A stretch of 64,000 nt of DNA, taken from positions 1,178,001 to 1,242,000 of the forward strand of contig NZ_OY762512.1 of NCBI RefSeq assembly GCF_963665995.1, given 5' to 3'. The notes beneath the pieces are model-generated. The model searched no databases and was not told where the DNA came from. It saw nothing but the letters and a program-made list of their open reading frames with translations. Below, one piece after another: positions 1-9,218 of the stretch (positions are counted from its first letter, which is position 1; each line of letters begins with the position of its first letter). The position numbers and the translations under genes were made by a program. This DNA comes from Pleurocapsa sp. FMAR1 (GTDB lineage Bacteria > Cyanobacteriota > Cyanobacteriia > Cyanobacteriales > Xenococcaceae).

Positions 1-205
1 CGCCTTTGAGTAAGACAATTCTAGCGGTAGGTTTCCCGTCAGAAGTAGCAGTAGCCAGAGTCATAGCATTTGGTTCAATTAGTTCGGCATCCAAAGCTTG
101 TTGAAACCAAACTTCAAATTGTTTAAGAGGATCGGCATCTAAATCGGCTTCAGATAATCCTGCCAGAGTATAATTTTGTCGTAAATCGGCGATTGAAGAG
201 TCCAC
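1..205 (-). CDS. pdxH: Pyridoxamine 5'-phosphate oxidase, N-terminal part (cut by window edge)
   Basis: The reverse strand from a GTG at 203-205 reads MDSSIADLRQNYTLAGLSEA and continues with DPLKQFEVWFQQAL, then NAMTLATATSDGKPTARIVL, up to the window edge. This is the N-terminal arm and first FMN-binding strand of PdxH, the FMN enzyme that oxidises pyridoxine or pyridoxamine 5'-phosphate to pyridoxal 5'-phosphate. Only about 68 codons are present. No ATG precedes the conserved part, so GTG is taken as the start. A run of repeated TTATCA-type words (about 207-241) separates it from the next gene. Confidence 0.85.
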   Translation of the reverse strand, partial: MDSSIADLRQNYTLAGLSEADLDADPLKQFEVWFQQALDAELIEPNAMTLATATSDGKPTARIVLLKG

Positions 206-206
206 T

Positions 207-243
207 TTATCAATTATCAGTTATCAGTTATCAATTATCAGTG
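207..243. repeat. Short AT-rich tandem repeat
   Basis: The words TATCAATTATCAG and TTATCAG alternate several times between the pdxH start and the 3' end of the next minus-strand gene. It is a simple local repeat, of a kind common in cyanobacterial spacers, with no visible function. Confidence 0.6.
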
Positions 244-244
244 A

Positions 245-2281
245 TTAAAGTTCCCCCAGCAAGACAATTGAACAATTTAAGTTTCCTAACAAGGGTTTGG
301 TTGTAGGACTCAGAGCCAAACTATCTACACCGACACGCTGGCGTTGCGATCGCAATATTACTAGTTCATGGGTACGACTGGCGTTTAAAATTTCTCTAAC
401 GAAATTGTTTTGAGCGGTAACGTGAATATCTACTGTTGCTTCTGCTAAAAAACGGTTTGCCACTGTCTCTAACTGATTATGAAGACTAGCTTTACGCTCT
501 TTAGAAGTACCAGAAGCACAGACATGAAGCAAAGTTATTTCTGTCTCTTTGCTAGTAATTAGGCTTTTGACAAAGCGCACTGGACGCAAGCCAATGGGGT
601 TAATACTTTCAACTGGTACGAGAATGCGTTTGATTGCCAGAGGTGAAGTGAGTAGGCGAGCGACAACCACAGAGCAGTGAGCCGACCATAGTATGCTATC
701 GGTAACTGAACTAAATAAGCGCGAGCGAAAGCCAGTCAAACTACTAAATCCTAAGATAATTAAATCGGCACTGACTTCGCGACTAGCATGAGCGATCCCT
801 TGAGCAATGTCATACTCAACCCTTAATTCTGGTTGAACTTGAATATTAAGTTCTGTGGCAATTGCTTCTGCTTGAGTAAGTAGCTTGGCACAACGCTGAA
901 AATCAACTTCAAGTTGCGGAGAATCTAAACGAGCTTGAGCTTTGGCGATCGCTAAAGGGACAATTGCGCCCTGATTTTTTTCAGCTAGTAAAGATGCCAA
1001 CTCTAACAAATAACGTTCTGTCTGCGGGTTATAAACTGGAACAACAACTCGAAATATATCTTTTGATTTTGCATCGAGATCGGACTCTGCTTCAGATTCT
1101 GTCGAATTCCTAATAGGCAACTGAGCAGCAAAGCGAGATGTAATCAATGGACCTGCGATCGAAGTAACTAGCATCAGTAAGATAACGCTATTGAACACTC
1201 GCTCATTAATAATTTCTGCCTGAAAACCAACCAAAGCAGCAGCCAAGGTGGCAGCTACCTGAGGCAAGGACAGCGACCACATGGTAATGGTCTGTTGCCA
1301 ACTGTAGCGATAGGCCAATTTAGCCACGCAAGCTGCCAAAAACTTACACAGGAGCAAAGCCCCCACAATTGAAAGAGGAATGCCAATGGAGCGAAACACA
1401 TCTTCAAACGCCTTGAGATCGAGCAGTAAGCCCATATCGACAAAGAAAATCGGAATAAATAGAACCGTACCGATAAATTCCACCTTTTCTTTTACAGGAC
1501 CATCGCCAATAACATCGTTAATTGCCAAACCAGTTAAAAATGCGCCGACAATTTTTTCGATCCCTATTGCCTCTGCCGATACTGAAGCCACAAACAAAGC
1601 CAGCAAGACAAACAAAAACTGATTACCTTGGTCATTCTTAGAACGACGGAAAAAAGCTCTACCCAAACGGTCTAAGCCAAATAAAACCAGCAGAGTATAA
1701 ATGGCTAAAGAACCTAATAAGATCCCCAATTTTGCTGCGCTAAAGTTCCCTTCGTTTACCCCCAAACAAATTGCCAATACTAATAAAGCACTAATATCAG
1801 TAAAAATTGTCGCTCCAATGGTGACGGTAACAGCTTCATCATTAACTACCCCTAAACGTTTGACAATGGGAAATGCTAGCAGGGTATGGGAAGCTAAGAG
1901 TGAACCGATGAGGAAGGCAGTATTCCAGCCAAAACCAAATACTCGTCCCACTAAAATACCGCCAATTAAAGGAATGGCAAAAGTAGCAAAACCAAAGCCT
2001 ATAGAGCGAGTTCTGGTACGGCGAAACTGCTCCAGGTCAATTTCTAACCCTGCCACAAACATTAGATAAATCTTACCAATATCTGCCAGCAGGATCATTG
2101 TTTCCGATTTACTATCGAGTAAACCTAAACCGCTAGAGCCAAACACTACTCCTGCTGCTAATAAGCCTACTAGTCCTGGCAGCTTTATTTTTTCAAAAAT
2201 TGGTGGCACTAGCAAAATAATTGCTAAGAGCAAGGCAAAGGTAAAGATAGGCTCGCGTATTGTTTCAGAGATAGATTCCAT
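245..2281 (-). CDS. CPA2-type cation:proton antiporter with C-terminal tandem USP domains
   Basis: The first roughly 390 residues are about 12 hydrophobic segments typical of the KefB/NhaS (CPA2) exchanger domain, with the helix LLASHTLLAFPIVKRLG and the conserved TDISALLVLA segment. The remaining roughly 290 residues are soluble and fall into two universal-stress-protein-like halves (about 410-550 and 553-678); the second begins IKRILVPVES. Members exchange Na+ or K+ for protons in the cytoplasmic membrane, and the USP halves probably bind nucleotide as a regulatory module. The gene is the last of a minus-strand run of ion transporters. The exact ion is not predictable from sequence. Confidence 0.85.
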   Translation of the reverse strand: MESISETIREPIFTFALLLAIILLVPPIFEKIKLPGLVGLLAAGVVFGSSGLGLLDSKSETMILLADIGKIYLMFVAGLEIDLEQFRRTRTRSIGFGFATFAIPLIGGILVGRVFGFGWNTAFLIGSLLASHTLLAFPIVKRLGVVNDEAVTVTIGATIFTDISALLVLAICLGVNEGNFSAAKLGILLGSLAIYTLLVLFGLDRLGRAFFRRSKNDQGNQFLFVLLALFVASVSAEAIGIEKIVGAFLTGLAINDVIGDGPVKEKVEFIGTVLFIPIFFVDMGLLLDLKAFEDVFRSIGIPLSIVGALLLCKFLAACVAKLAYRYSWQQTITMWSLSLPQVAATLAAALVGFQAEIINERVFNSVILLMLVTSIAGPLITSRFAAQLPIRNSTESEAESDLDAKSKDIFRVVVPVYNPQTERYLLELASLLAEKNQGAIVPLAIAKAQARLDSPQLEVDFQRCAKLLTQAEAIATELNIQVQPELRVEYDIAQGIAHASREVSADLIILGFSSLTGFRSRLFSSVTDSILWSAHCSVVVARLLTSPLAIKRILVPVESINPIGLRPVRFVKSLITSKETEITLLHVCASGTSKERKASLHNQLETVANRFLAEATVDIHVTAQNNFVREILNASRTHELVILRSQRQRVGVDSLALSPTTKPLLGNLNCSIVLLGEL

Positions 2282-2337
2282 ATTCGTCAGTAATAAGAGA
2301 AAAAGGTGTAAATCTACTATTTATATTGTTTATATTG

Positions 2338-2829
2338 TCAAATTTCGTTGCCAATACAAGCCCCACCGCCAAACACTAAATATTCATGTAAAGTATCGGC
2401 ATCAAAAGCATCGCCTTGCGCTTTTGCCAAAAAAGTTCTGCCTTCTACATATTCATCTACCGTAGTTTCTCTGCCATAAACTTCAAAAGTAACAATGTCT
2501 TTAAATCCAGAATAGCAACTCAACTTATCAGTCATAGTCAAACCTTTTGGGACAAATGTAACACGGCGATCGATGATGCACAGTCCCCCGGCGAAATTCA
2601 AACTATGTTCTCCTGTTTCATCTTTTACCTTGACTTCGTGAGCGAATTTATACTCATCGGCAAATGGTCCTGAAACCATCTGTTTGCGTAAAATTTCTCT
2701 ACCACCTGAAAAACAGACAATTGTTCCAGGAAATACTTCTGGTTTTACTTGTCTGGCAATTGCCGATCGCACTCCCAAATTAAACCAAGAATAGAACAAA
2801 ATTACCAGACACAATAGAACTCTGATCAT
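2338..2829 (-). CDS. Hypothetical exported protein
   Basis: A longer reading frame reaches 2943, but it would overlap the end of corA. The ATG at 2827-2829 is preferred because it gives a typical signal peptide (MIRVLLCLVILFYSWFNLG, then SAIA) and starts 8 bases after the corA stop, suggesting an operon. The mature part (about 140 residues) has spaced cysteines (VCFSGG, GGLCIID, KLSCYSG, GGACIGNE), so disulfide bonding outside the cytoplasm is possible. No family is recognised. Confidence 0.7.
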   Translation of the reverse strand: MIRVLLCLVILFYSWFNLGVRSAIARQVKPEVFPGTIVCFSGGREILRKQMVSGPFADEYKFAHEVKVKDETGEHSLNFAGGLCIIDRRVTFVPKGLTMTDKLSCYSGFKDIVTFEVYGRETTVDEYVEGRTFLAKAQGDAFDADTLHEYLVFGGGACIGNEI

Positions 2830-2837
2830 TATTGCAC

Positions 2838-3986
2838 CTATTGAATTGTAGAAGTGTTTCTTAACCAACCCCGTCGCCAAAAATAGATAATCAGCACTAA
2901 AGCGATCGCCAACATAAACCCCAAACAAAAAGGATAGCCCCAATACCAGTTGAGCTCTGGCATATTCCAGGGAGAAACATCAGGATTAAAGTTCATGCCA
3001 TAAAGTCCCGCAATAAAAGTTAAGGGAATAAAAATACTAGAAATCACCGTTAGTAGTTTCATTACCTCATTCATTTTGTTATTAACTGCTGATAGGTAAA
3101 CATCCATCAAACCAGAAGCTAGTTCGCGATAGGTTTCGATCGTGTCAATAATTTGGACTGTGTGATCGTAACAGTCTTTAAAATAAATCAGCACGCGCTC
3201 ATCTATTAATGGATGACCGTCTCTTATCAGGGTATTTATGGCATCTCTTTGAGACCAAATTCCCCGACGCAGAATTAATAATTCTCGCCTAATCTGATAA
3301 ATTTTGGTTAAAGTACGATCGTTTGGCTGTCCAATTACTTCATCTTCTAATAGTTCAATTTTTTCGCCGTAAGCTTCTAATACGGGAAAATAACCATCGA
3401 TAATGGCATCCCAAAGAGCATAGGTTAAATAATCTGAGTTTTGCTTTCTAATAATACCGCGATCGCGTTTTAGGCGATCGCGTATTGCTTCAAAACAGTC
3501 TCTTTCTGGTTCTTCCTGCACCGTCAAGACATAATTTTTTCCCAAGACAAAACTCACCTGTTCGAGCCAAAATCCTGCTGCGTTGGGTTTGAGATTAGCC
3601 ATTTGTGTAATAATGACCAACTGTTCTTGATAGTCTTCTATCTTCGGTCTTTGAGGCACATTGACCACATTTTCTAAGACCAGAGAATGTAAATTAAACA
3701 CTTGAGCTAACTGTTGTATTATTGATTTGTCTCCCAAGCCAGCAATATCAAACCAGGAGATTAATTCTGGATCGAGATGAATACCACATTGGTCTGGAGT
3801 TAAATTAGTTAGATATTCATATTGATTTTGATTGTAATCAATTAAAGTAATCTCAGGAGTTTGAGCTTGCGAGGAAATGGTGATCGTTCCTGGGGGACTG
3901 CCTGGTTGATTATAAGCATAGTTAAATAAACTTTGGGCAGATGGACTTTGTTCTCGATGGAACAGACGAAAAGATTTTGCGCTCAT
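2838..3986 (-). CDS. corA: Magnesium/cobalt transporter CorA
   Basis: This 382-residue protein has the CorA layout: a large acidic N-terminal cytoplasmic domain, a long helix, then two transmembrane helices at the C-terminus. The signature GMN is at residues 330-332 inside YGMNF, at the end of the first membrane helix, and is followed by the acidic/aromatic loop NPDVSPWNMPELNWYW. CorA forms a pentameric Mg2+ channel (also passing Co2+ and Ni2+) in the inner membrane. The ArsB/NhaD-type gene ends 40 bases upstream on the same strand, and the small exported protein follows 8 bases downstream. Confidence 0.93.
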   Translation of the reverse strand: MSAKSFRLFHREQSPSAQSLFNYAYNQPGSPPGTITISSQAQTPEITLIDYNQNQYEYLTNLTPDQCGIHLDPELISWFDIAGLGDKSIIQQLAQVFNLHSLVLENVVNVPQRPKIEDYQEQLVIITQMANLKPNAAGFWLEQVSFVLGKNYVLTVQEEPERDCFEAIRDRLKRDRGIIRKQNSDYLTYALWDAIIDGYFPVLEAYGEKIELLEDEVIGQPNDRTLTKIYQIRRELLILRRGIWSQRDAINTLIRDGHPLIDERVLIYFKDCYDHTVQIIDTIETYRELASGLMDVYLSAVNNKMNEVMKLLTVISSIFIPLTFIAGLYGMNFNPDVSPWNMPELNWYWGYPFCLGFMLAIALVLIIYFWRRGWLRNTSTIQ

Positions 3987-4025
3987 GAAAAGTGGATTTT
4001 AGTCAAGGGTATTCACTTGTTTTCT

Positions 4026-5375
4026 TTAAAAGAGGAAAGCAACGGCAATATATAAAGCAGCAACCACAAGCTGTACCAACATTACAGGAATACCGTATTT
4101 CAAAAACTTGCTAAAAGAAATACGACTGCCGTGAAGTTCGGCAACACCTGCTGCCACAATATTAGAAGATGCACCCATTAAAGTGCCATTTCCGCCCAAT
4201 GTCGCTCCAAACATCATGGCGTAGAATAAGGGCAAAACTTCTGGGGGTAATTGTCCAGTGAAATCAGGGCTTAATACTTCTGCGCCGACTAAGCCGACAT
4301 TAACCAGATATTGCTTGAGCAAAGGAACCATTGCCACTACTAGAGGAATGTTCGGCACAACACTAGATAATAGACCCACTAAAACTAGTAAAACAATTGA
4401 ACCTAGGGCAATATTTTTACCCAAGATAATTGCCAATAAGCTGGATATGCTGTCTAAAACTCCTGTTTTTTCTAGTCCGCCAATTAGCACAAAAGTAGAC
4501 ATAAAAAATAACAACGTACTCCAGTCAATGTCCTTGAGAATATTGTTGACTGTATCAATTTTGCTTTGATCGGCAAGGAATAAAGCCAGTGCTGCCCCTA
4601 ATAAAGCTACTGCAGCAGGAGGAATTGGTGTAGGTAAAGAATCGCCAATCACAAAAAAGGTTAGCACTACGACAATTAACAATCCTCCAAGCATCAGTAC
4701 CTTGGGGTGATTAATTTTAGGATGAGGCAAAGTATTCATGTCTGCCAGTTTCTTGTTCCAGATACTACGGAACAAAAAGGGAGCCATAATTAAAATTGAG
4801 CCAACGGCGATCGCGCCACCCAAACTCAACCTCATCAAATAGTCATTGAAGCTTAAGTTAACTGCATCTCCCACAATAAAAGTAGCAGGGTCGCCCACTA
4901 AAGTTAATAATCCCGCGCTATTTGCCACAAAAACCATCAAAATCAGCAAAGGTACAAAATCTACGCCGATTTCCTGAGCAATAGGGGGAATCAAAGGAGC
5001 AAGTAGCATGACCGTAGTGGCATTAGGTAAAACCGCACAGATAGGAGTAGTAATGGCAATTACTCCTAACACCAAACGTTTACCTTCACCCTTGGCTAGC
5101 ACTACCATTTGGGTGGCTAAATAGGCAAAAATATTTGTTGGTTCAAAAGCTCTAACAAGGATCATTACTCCCAAAAATAAAGCTAATGTGGCGTAACTCT
5201 GGCTGATATATTCGATTGCCTGATTAAGGGTCATGACGTGGGCGAAGATTAAAACTAACGCCCCTAAAAATGCAGCAACAGTTAAATGTAATCGTTCCGT
5301 CAAGATGGCTATAGTTACAGTCGCAAAAGTAACGGCTGCAACTATCGATGGCAAATTGGTAGCGGTTATTTCCAT
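4026..5375 (-). CDS. ArsB/NhaD-type ion transporter (SLC13-like permease)
   Basis: The protein has 449 residues and 11-12 hydrophobic helices in two inverted halves, each with a re-entrant loop motif: ICAVLPNATTVMLLAPLIPP in the first half and VPNIPLVVAMVPLL plus ATLGGNGTLMGASSN in the second. These match the ion transporter superfamily that includes the Na+/H+ antiporter NhaD and the arsenite permease ArsB. No ars genes are nearby, and the neighbours (CorA, CPA2 antiporter, SLC13/RCK_C carrier) point to Na+/H+ exchange or another ion-homeostasis role. A minus-strand terminator lies about 30 bases before its start, so it may have its own promoter or depend on readthrough from the riboswitch-controlled gene upstream. 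Confidence 0.75.
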   Translation of the reverse strand: MEITATNLPSIVAAVTFATVTIAILTERLHLTVAAFLGALVLIFAHVMTLNQAIEYISQSYATLALFLGVMILVRAFEPTNIFAYLATQMVVLAKGEGKRLVLGVIAITTPICAVLPNATTVMLLAPLIPPIAQEIGVDFVPLLILMVFVANSAGLLTLVGDPATFIVGDAVNLSFNDYLMRLSLGGAIAVGSILIMAPFLFRSIWNKKLADMNTLPHPKINHPKVLMLGGLLIVVVLTFFVIGDSLPTPIPPAAVALLGAALALFLADQSKIDTVNNILKDIDWSTLLFFMSTFVLIGGLEKTGVLDSISSLLAIILGKNIALGSIVLLVLVGLLSSVVPNIPLVVAMVPLLKQYLVNVGLVGAEVLSPDFTGQLPPEVLPLFYAMMFGATLGGNGTLMGASSNIVAAGVAELHGSRISFSKFLKYGIPVMLVQLVVAALYIAVAFLF

Positions 5376-5404
5376 GATTATTCCTCTTGATTAATAACTG
5401 TGCT

Positions 5405-5438
5405 AAAAAAAAGGCAGTCAGATAAAACACTGGCTGTC
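5405..5438 (-). terminator. Rho-independent terminator, minus strand
   Basis: Read on the minus strand, GACAGCCA pairs with TGACTGCC around a short AT loop, and eight T residues follow. It ends the 87-residue gene's transcript just before the ArsB/NhaD-type start codon. Confidence 0.75.
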
Positions 5439-5459
5439 TCAAAATTAAGTGAGGTATGA

Positions 5460-5491
5460 CTTGCCAATTAAATATTTATTTAATTGGCAAG
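5460..5491. repeat. Perfect 13-bp inverted repeat
   Basis: CTTGCCAATTAAA (5460-5472) and TTTAATTGGCAAG (5479-5491) are perfect reverse complements around a 6-base loop. No T-run follows on either strand. It sits in the transcribed spacer between the 87-residue gene and its terminator. It may be an RNA stabilising or processing hairpin, or a protein-binding palindrome. Confidence 0.7.
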
Positions 5492-5529
5492 CTATTTAAA
5501 AATTATTTACCGTGAAGAATCACTTTGTT

Positions 5530-5793
5530 TCAAGCAACTTCACACAAGCTACTTTTAGAAAAACGAGGCAAAGTGCAGGCTAATATTTTAATTTGTCTAT
5601 CTGGCAAAGCTTGCCATCGATCGAACAAATCTTCTGCTATGGGTTGAATAGGACAAGAACTATAGGATCGAAGTTCGACTTTGAGAGTGGTTAGATTATA
5701 ATCATCGCCAACTCGACATCCATAACCGACTATTTTGCCAATTTTCCCTGTGGTTTTGTGTTGAACAAGGTCGCCAATTTTAAACATAATCAT
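5530..5793 (-). CDS. Small SH3-like barrel protein downstream of a c-di-AMP riboswitch
   Basis: The start is fixed by AAGGAG lying 4 bases before the ATG at 5791-5793. Residues 3-50 (FKIGDLVQHKTTGKIGKIVG) look like a small KOW/SH3-type beta barrel, common in short regulatory or nucleic-acid-binding proteins. The C-terminal part (LFDRWQALPDRQIKILA) is probably helical. No function is recognised. It is the first gene after the riboswitch at 5955-6125, so its expression is expected to respond to cyclic di-AMP. Confidence 0.65.
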   Translation of the reverse strand: MIMFKIGDLVQHKTTGKIGKIVGYGCRVGDDYNLTTLKVELRSYSSCPIQPIAEDLFDRWQALPDRQIKILACTLPRFSKSSLCEVA

Positions 5794-5924
5794 AAGTCTC
5801 CTTGGTAACTGGTTATCTAAAGGCGATCGCCAATTTCAAATAAGTAAGGGCGATGTCCTCGGCTATGCTACGCAAATCGCAGCTAGGTGTAGAGAGCAGT
5901 TGGTAACTAAGGATCGTGATAAAA

Positions 5925-6130
5925 ACAATATCTAATATATATATTGCTTTTTCAATCTCCTCTCAATGCCGACGAGGTTAGCTGACGGGCTAGGACTGAG
6001 AGATGTCCCTTTCTATTTACCGTAGAAATAAGCCCCGAAATTGGTTCCCCCGCTTCTGTATGTGACTACAGAACTAAGCTGACTGACAACTCTGGTTTTT
6101 GTTCTCGACCAGACTAAACAATTAATATGA
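5925..6130 (-). promoter_or_regulatory. ydaO/yuaA-type cyclic di-AMP riboswitch with candidate expression platform
   Basis: On the minus strand the conserved aptamer blocks appear in order: GCGGGGGAACCAAT (about 6040-6053), a hairpin TTTCTA..TAGAAA, then CCCGTCAGCTAACCTCGT followed by CGGC (5968-5989). These are the hallmarks of the ydaO/yuaA class. A hairpin TTCTGTA..TACAGAA (about 6053-6072) precedes the first block. Directly after the aptamer, CAATAT..ATATTG with TTTTT (about 5925-5950) could be the switchable terminator. Known members bind c-di-AMP and usually shut off osmolyte, K+ or cell-wall genes. Here the switch precedes the 87-residue protein and then the ArsB/NhaD, corA and antiporter run. 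The aptamer is clear; the exact ends and the platform are inferred. Confidence 0.88.
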
Positions 6131-6155
6131 ATATGTTGTGCCAATCATATGTCAA
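6118..6155 (-). promoter_or_regulatory. Candidate promoter of the riboswitch transcript
   Basis: On the minus strand a consensus-like TTGACA (6150-6155) is followed, about 16-20 bases on, by AT-rich -10-like words (TATTCA/CATATT) just before the aptamer begins. Confidence 0.4.
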
Positions 6156-6188
6156 TTTTGACAGGTCTTTGAAGCAGGCATCACTTAA

Positions 6189-7979
6189 TTACAGTCCGTA
6201 TAAAGACATAATTAGCAAGGGCGTGATAATTGCCATAATTAAGTTCAAAGGTGCGCCAACTCGGAAAAAATCCCAAAATTTATAACCACCAGGACTATAA
6301 ACCATTGTATTTGTTTGATAGCCAATCGGAGTCATAAAGCTATTAGAAGCTGCAAAGGTAACGGCAAACATCATTGCTATAGGATTGAGGTTGAGTGATT
6401 CAGCTACTTTGGCTGCAATAGGAATTAATAGCACCACTGAAGCATTATTAGAAAGTATTTCTGTTATCAGAGAAGTAATGACAAAGAAAAATAGCAATAT
6501 CCAGTAGCCGCTTAAGTTGCCACCAACAGCCAAAATATTATCTGCCAGCCATTTAGTTGCGCCAGAGTTTTCCATTGCCGTACCTAAAGGAATTAATCCT
6601 GCTAAGAGAAATATTACGTCCCAACGCACTGCGCCATATACTTCTCCTGGCTTTAAACAACCCGTAATAATCATTAATACAACCCCAACTAATGCACTGA
6701 CTAAAATTGGCAATACGTCAAACGCAGCTAGCAGAATAACTCCGAGGACAATGCCTATAGCAATCCAAGCTTTATCACGACGGACCAATTCAGGCTCTTT
6801 TTGCTCCATAACTAGTAATTCTCTGGTGGTTTGTAAACCCAGTAAACTTTGTTTCGCTCCTTGAACTAACAGCAAGTCACCAAACCGCAGACTCACTTTA
6901 CCTAATCTGTCTCTAATTAGTTCTTCTCCTCGACGAATAGCTAATACTGTTAGGTTATAGCGTTGACGAAAACGCAAGTCTTTGAGGGTTGTGCCAATTA
7001 AACGGGAGTTAGATAAAATCAAAACTTCAGCAACTCCTTCATTAGCAGAATTTAGCTCTGTTTCTAAGTTTTTTTGCTTGAATTTAACATCAGGTAAAAT
7101 ATCCAAACCCTGCTCTGTTTTAATTTGTAATACATTTTCTGTTTTTCCCCGTACTAAGAGAATATCCTCGGCACGAATAGTTCGGCTTGTAACAGGTTGA
7201 GGTAAACGCTCTTTGTCTCGGATAATTTCTAATACATCTACCTGTGAATTACGCTGTAATTGCGCCGAACGAAAGGTACTGCCAATTAATTTGGAACTAG
7301 GGGTAACGACAACTTCGGTAACATAATCTTCTAAGCCATAGCCTTCACTAACTAAATCACTATTTGGATTTTTACGGTTGGGCAATAGACGGGGAGCAAT
7401 AAAAGCCAAATAAGTCAAACCAACTAAAAAAGTAATAACACCCAACCCTGTAAACTGAAACAGATGAAATTCTCCATATCCCAAATCTTTAGAAATACCG
7501 CTGGCAAGAACATTAGTCGATGTACCAATAACGGTAATCATGCCTCCTAAAATAGTGACAAAAGATAAGGGAATTAAAAGCTTAGAAGGAGATATACCTC
7601 GCTTTCTGCACCATTCTTCCACAATCGGTAAGAATATTGCTACTACTGCCGTGTTATTAATAAATCCAGAAATAGGACCGACAAGTAATCCCATAACTAA
7701 GATCTGGCGAGTAATACTCTTGCCACCCCACTTAAGGAGTAAATCGCGAAATACTTGAATTACTCCAGTACGACTAATTCCTGCGCTGAGGATAAACATT
7801 GCCATGACGGTAATTGTGGCAGAGTTACCAAACCCAGCTATGCCTTCATCGGGAGTAACTAACCCTAAAACAATTAATACTACCGCTACACACAAAGCAG
7901 TAATGTCTACAGGTAGTAATTCAGTAATAAAACAGATTAAAGCTACAACAACTACACCTAACGTAAGAAAAATAGTCAT
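6189..7979 (-). CDS. SLC13/DASS-family permease with two RCK_C (TrkA-C) domains
   Basis: The 596-residue protein has five or six N-terminal membrane helices with the motif SGFINNTAVVAIFLPIV, then two soluble RCK_C/TrkA-C repeats (about 210-290 and 310-390; each has the pattern hydrophobic-GTTLKDLRFR...LLVQG), then a second membrane half containing TEILSNNASVVLLIPIA. This is the domain order of bacterial SLC13-like carriers, which move sulfate, dicarboxylates or other anions with Na+. RCK_C domains in other transporters are known c-di-AMP sensors, which is notable beside a c-di-AMP riboswitch. The substrate is not determined. Confidence 0.82.
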   Translation of the reverse strand: MTIFLTLGVVVVALICFITELLPVDITALCVAVVLIVLGLVTPDEGIAGFGNSATITVMAMFILSAGISRTGVIQVFRDLLLKWGGKSITRQILVMGLLVGPISGFINNTAVVAIFLPIVEEWCRKRGISPSKLLIPLSFVTILGGMITVIGTSTNVLASGISKDLGYGEFHLFQFTGLGVITFLVGLTYLAFIAPRLLPNRKNPNSDLVSEGYGLEDYVTEVVVTPSSKLIGSTFRSAQLQRNSQVDVLEIIRDKERLPQPVTSRTIRAEDILLVRGKTENVLQIKTEQGLDILPDVKFKQKNLETELNSANEGVAEVLILSNSRLIGTTLKDLRFRQRYNLTVLAIRRGEELIRDRLGKVSLRFGDLLLVQGAKQSLLGLQTTRELLVMEQKEPELVRRDKAWIAIGIVLGVILLAAFDVLPILVSALVGVVLMIITGCLKPGEVYGAVRWDVIFLLAGLIPLGTAMENSGATKWLADNILAVGGNLSGYWILLFFFVITSLITEILSNNASVVLLIPIAAKVAESLNLNPIAMMFAVTFAASNSFMTPIGYQTNTMVYSPGGYKFWDFFRVGAPLNLIMAIITPLLIMSLYGL

Positions 7980-8318
7980 AATTTTTAGATTTACCCCTAA
8001 GACAACTCCAGTAAGTTTGCTTTTTAAATTTGAAGATAATCATATTCTATTTATAATTAAATTGCAAAACATTTAAAACTCACAAAAATCTCCTGAGAAA
8101 ATTGCATTAAGATCCAAGGGATTCAGTTAGCGATCGCCAGACTTAAAATCTCATTATTGCTTTAGCTATTAACGAATATCATTTTGATTTTTTGAAAAAA
8201 AACAGCTTTTTAGATGTTCTCTGAGAATGAAAACCACTATAGTTTGATTTATCTAGGATTGTTTTAACCCAAACTGACGTTAAAATAAAGGATTGATTAT
8301 TCCAGTAACAGTTAGATA
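7980..8318. other. Divergent spacer between the permease and trpC
   Basis: AT-rich intergenic DNA that must hold the divergent promoters of the SLC13 permease and trpC. It contains one HIP1 octamer (about 8131). No RNA motif or terminator is visible. Confidence 0.4.
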
Positions 8319-9203
8319 ATGCAGATTAGACGTAGAAATCCTAACCCCAAAGTCAAGTCAGGAGAAGTGATATATCAATCAAAGATTCCTAATGCCGAAC
8401 CAAATAATATCTTAGAAGAGATCGTTTGGCATAAAGAGGTTGAAGTTGAACAGATGCGCGATCGCCTGCCTCTAATGCAATTGCAGCAGCAGGTAAAGGA
8501 TGCTTCTGCGCCTCAAAATTTTTTAGCTGCTTTGCATAATGGTAAAACTAATCCTGCTTTAATTGCCGAGGTCAAAAAAGCCTCACCTTCCAAGGGAGTA
8601 ATTAGAGAAGACTTTAATCCAGTGGCGATCGCCAAAGCCTATGAAAAAGCGGGTGCAAGCTGTTTATCTGTTTTAACCGATCAAAAATTCTTCCAGGGAA
8701 GCTTCGATCATCTGAATTTAGTCAGACAGGTAGTAGACTTACCTCTGTTGTGTAAAGAATTTGTTATTTATCCTTATCAGATATATTTCGCTCGCGCTAA
8801 GGGTGCAGATGCCATACTCTTAATTGCTGCGGTGTTAGAAGATAAAGACTTAAATTACTTTGTCAAAATAACCAAAGCTTTGGGCATGACTCCTTTAATA
8901 GAAGTGCATACTCTAGAAGAGTTAGATCGAGTACTGGCGGTTGATGGGGTAGAGTTAATTGGGATTAATAATCGCAACCTAGAAGATTTTTCCGTTAGCC
9001 TTCAGACTACTAGGGATATTTTGGCAGCTAGAAAAGAAACGCTCGAACAGCGCGGTATCTTAGTCGTAAGTGAATCTGGTTTACATACCCCAGAAGACTT
9101 GAAAACGCTTAAAGCAGCAGGTGCAAAAGCAGTTTTAATTGGTGAATCTTTAGTTAAGCAAGAAAATATCGAGCAAGCAGTAGCTAATTTATTTAAGGCG
9201 TAA
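8319..9203 (+). CDS. trpC: Indole-3-glycerol phosphate synthase
   Basis: The TIM-barrel enzyme closes the indole ring from 1-(2-carboxyphenylamino)-1-deoxyribulose 5-phosphate in tryptophan synthesis. Diagnostic segments are [13 protein letters not shown] (catalytic Lys and phosphate site), [41 protein letters not shown] and [13 protein letters not shown]. At 294 residues it has the cyanobacterial N-terminal extension of about 30 residues before [13 protein letters not shown]. No other trp gene is adjacent, as usual in cyanobacteria, where trp genes are scattered. Confidence 0.95.
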   Translation: MQIRRRNPNPKVKSGEVIYQSKIPNAEPNNILEEIVWHKEVEVEQMRDRLPLMQLQQQVKDASAPQNFLAALHNGKTNPALIAEVKKASPSKGVIREDFNPVAIAKAYEKAGASCLSVLTDQKFFQGSFDHLNLVRQVVDLPLLCKEFVIYPYQIYFARAKGADAILLIAAVLEDKDLNYFVKITKALGMTPLIEVHTLEELDRVLAVDGVELIGINNRNLEDFSVSLQTTRDILAARKETLEQRGILVVSESGLHTPEDLKTLKAAGAKAVLIGESLVKQENIEQAVANLFKA

Positions 9204-9218
9204 AAACAATAGTTAGAC

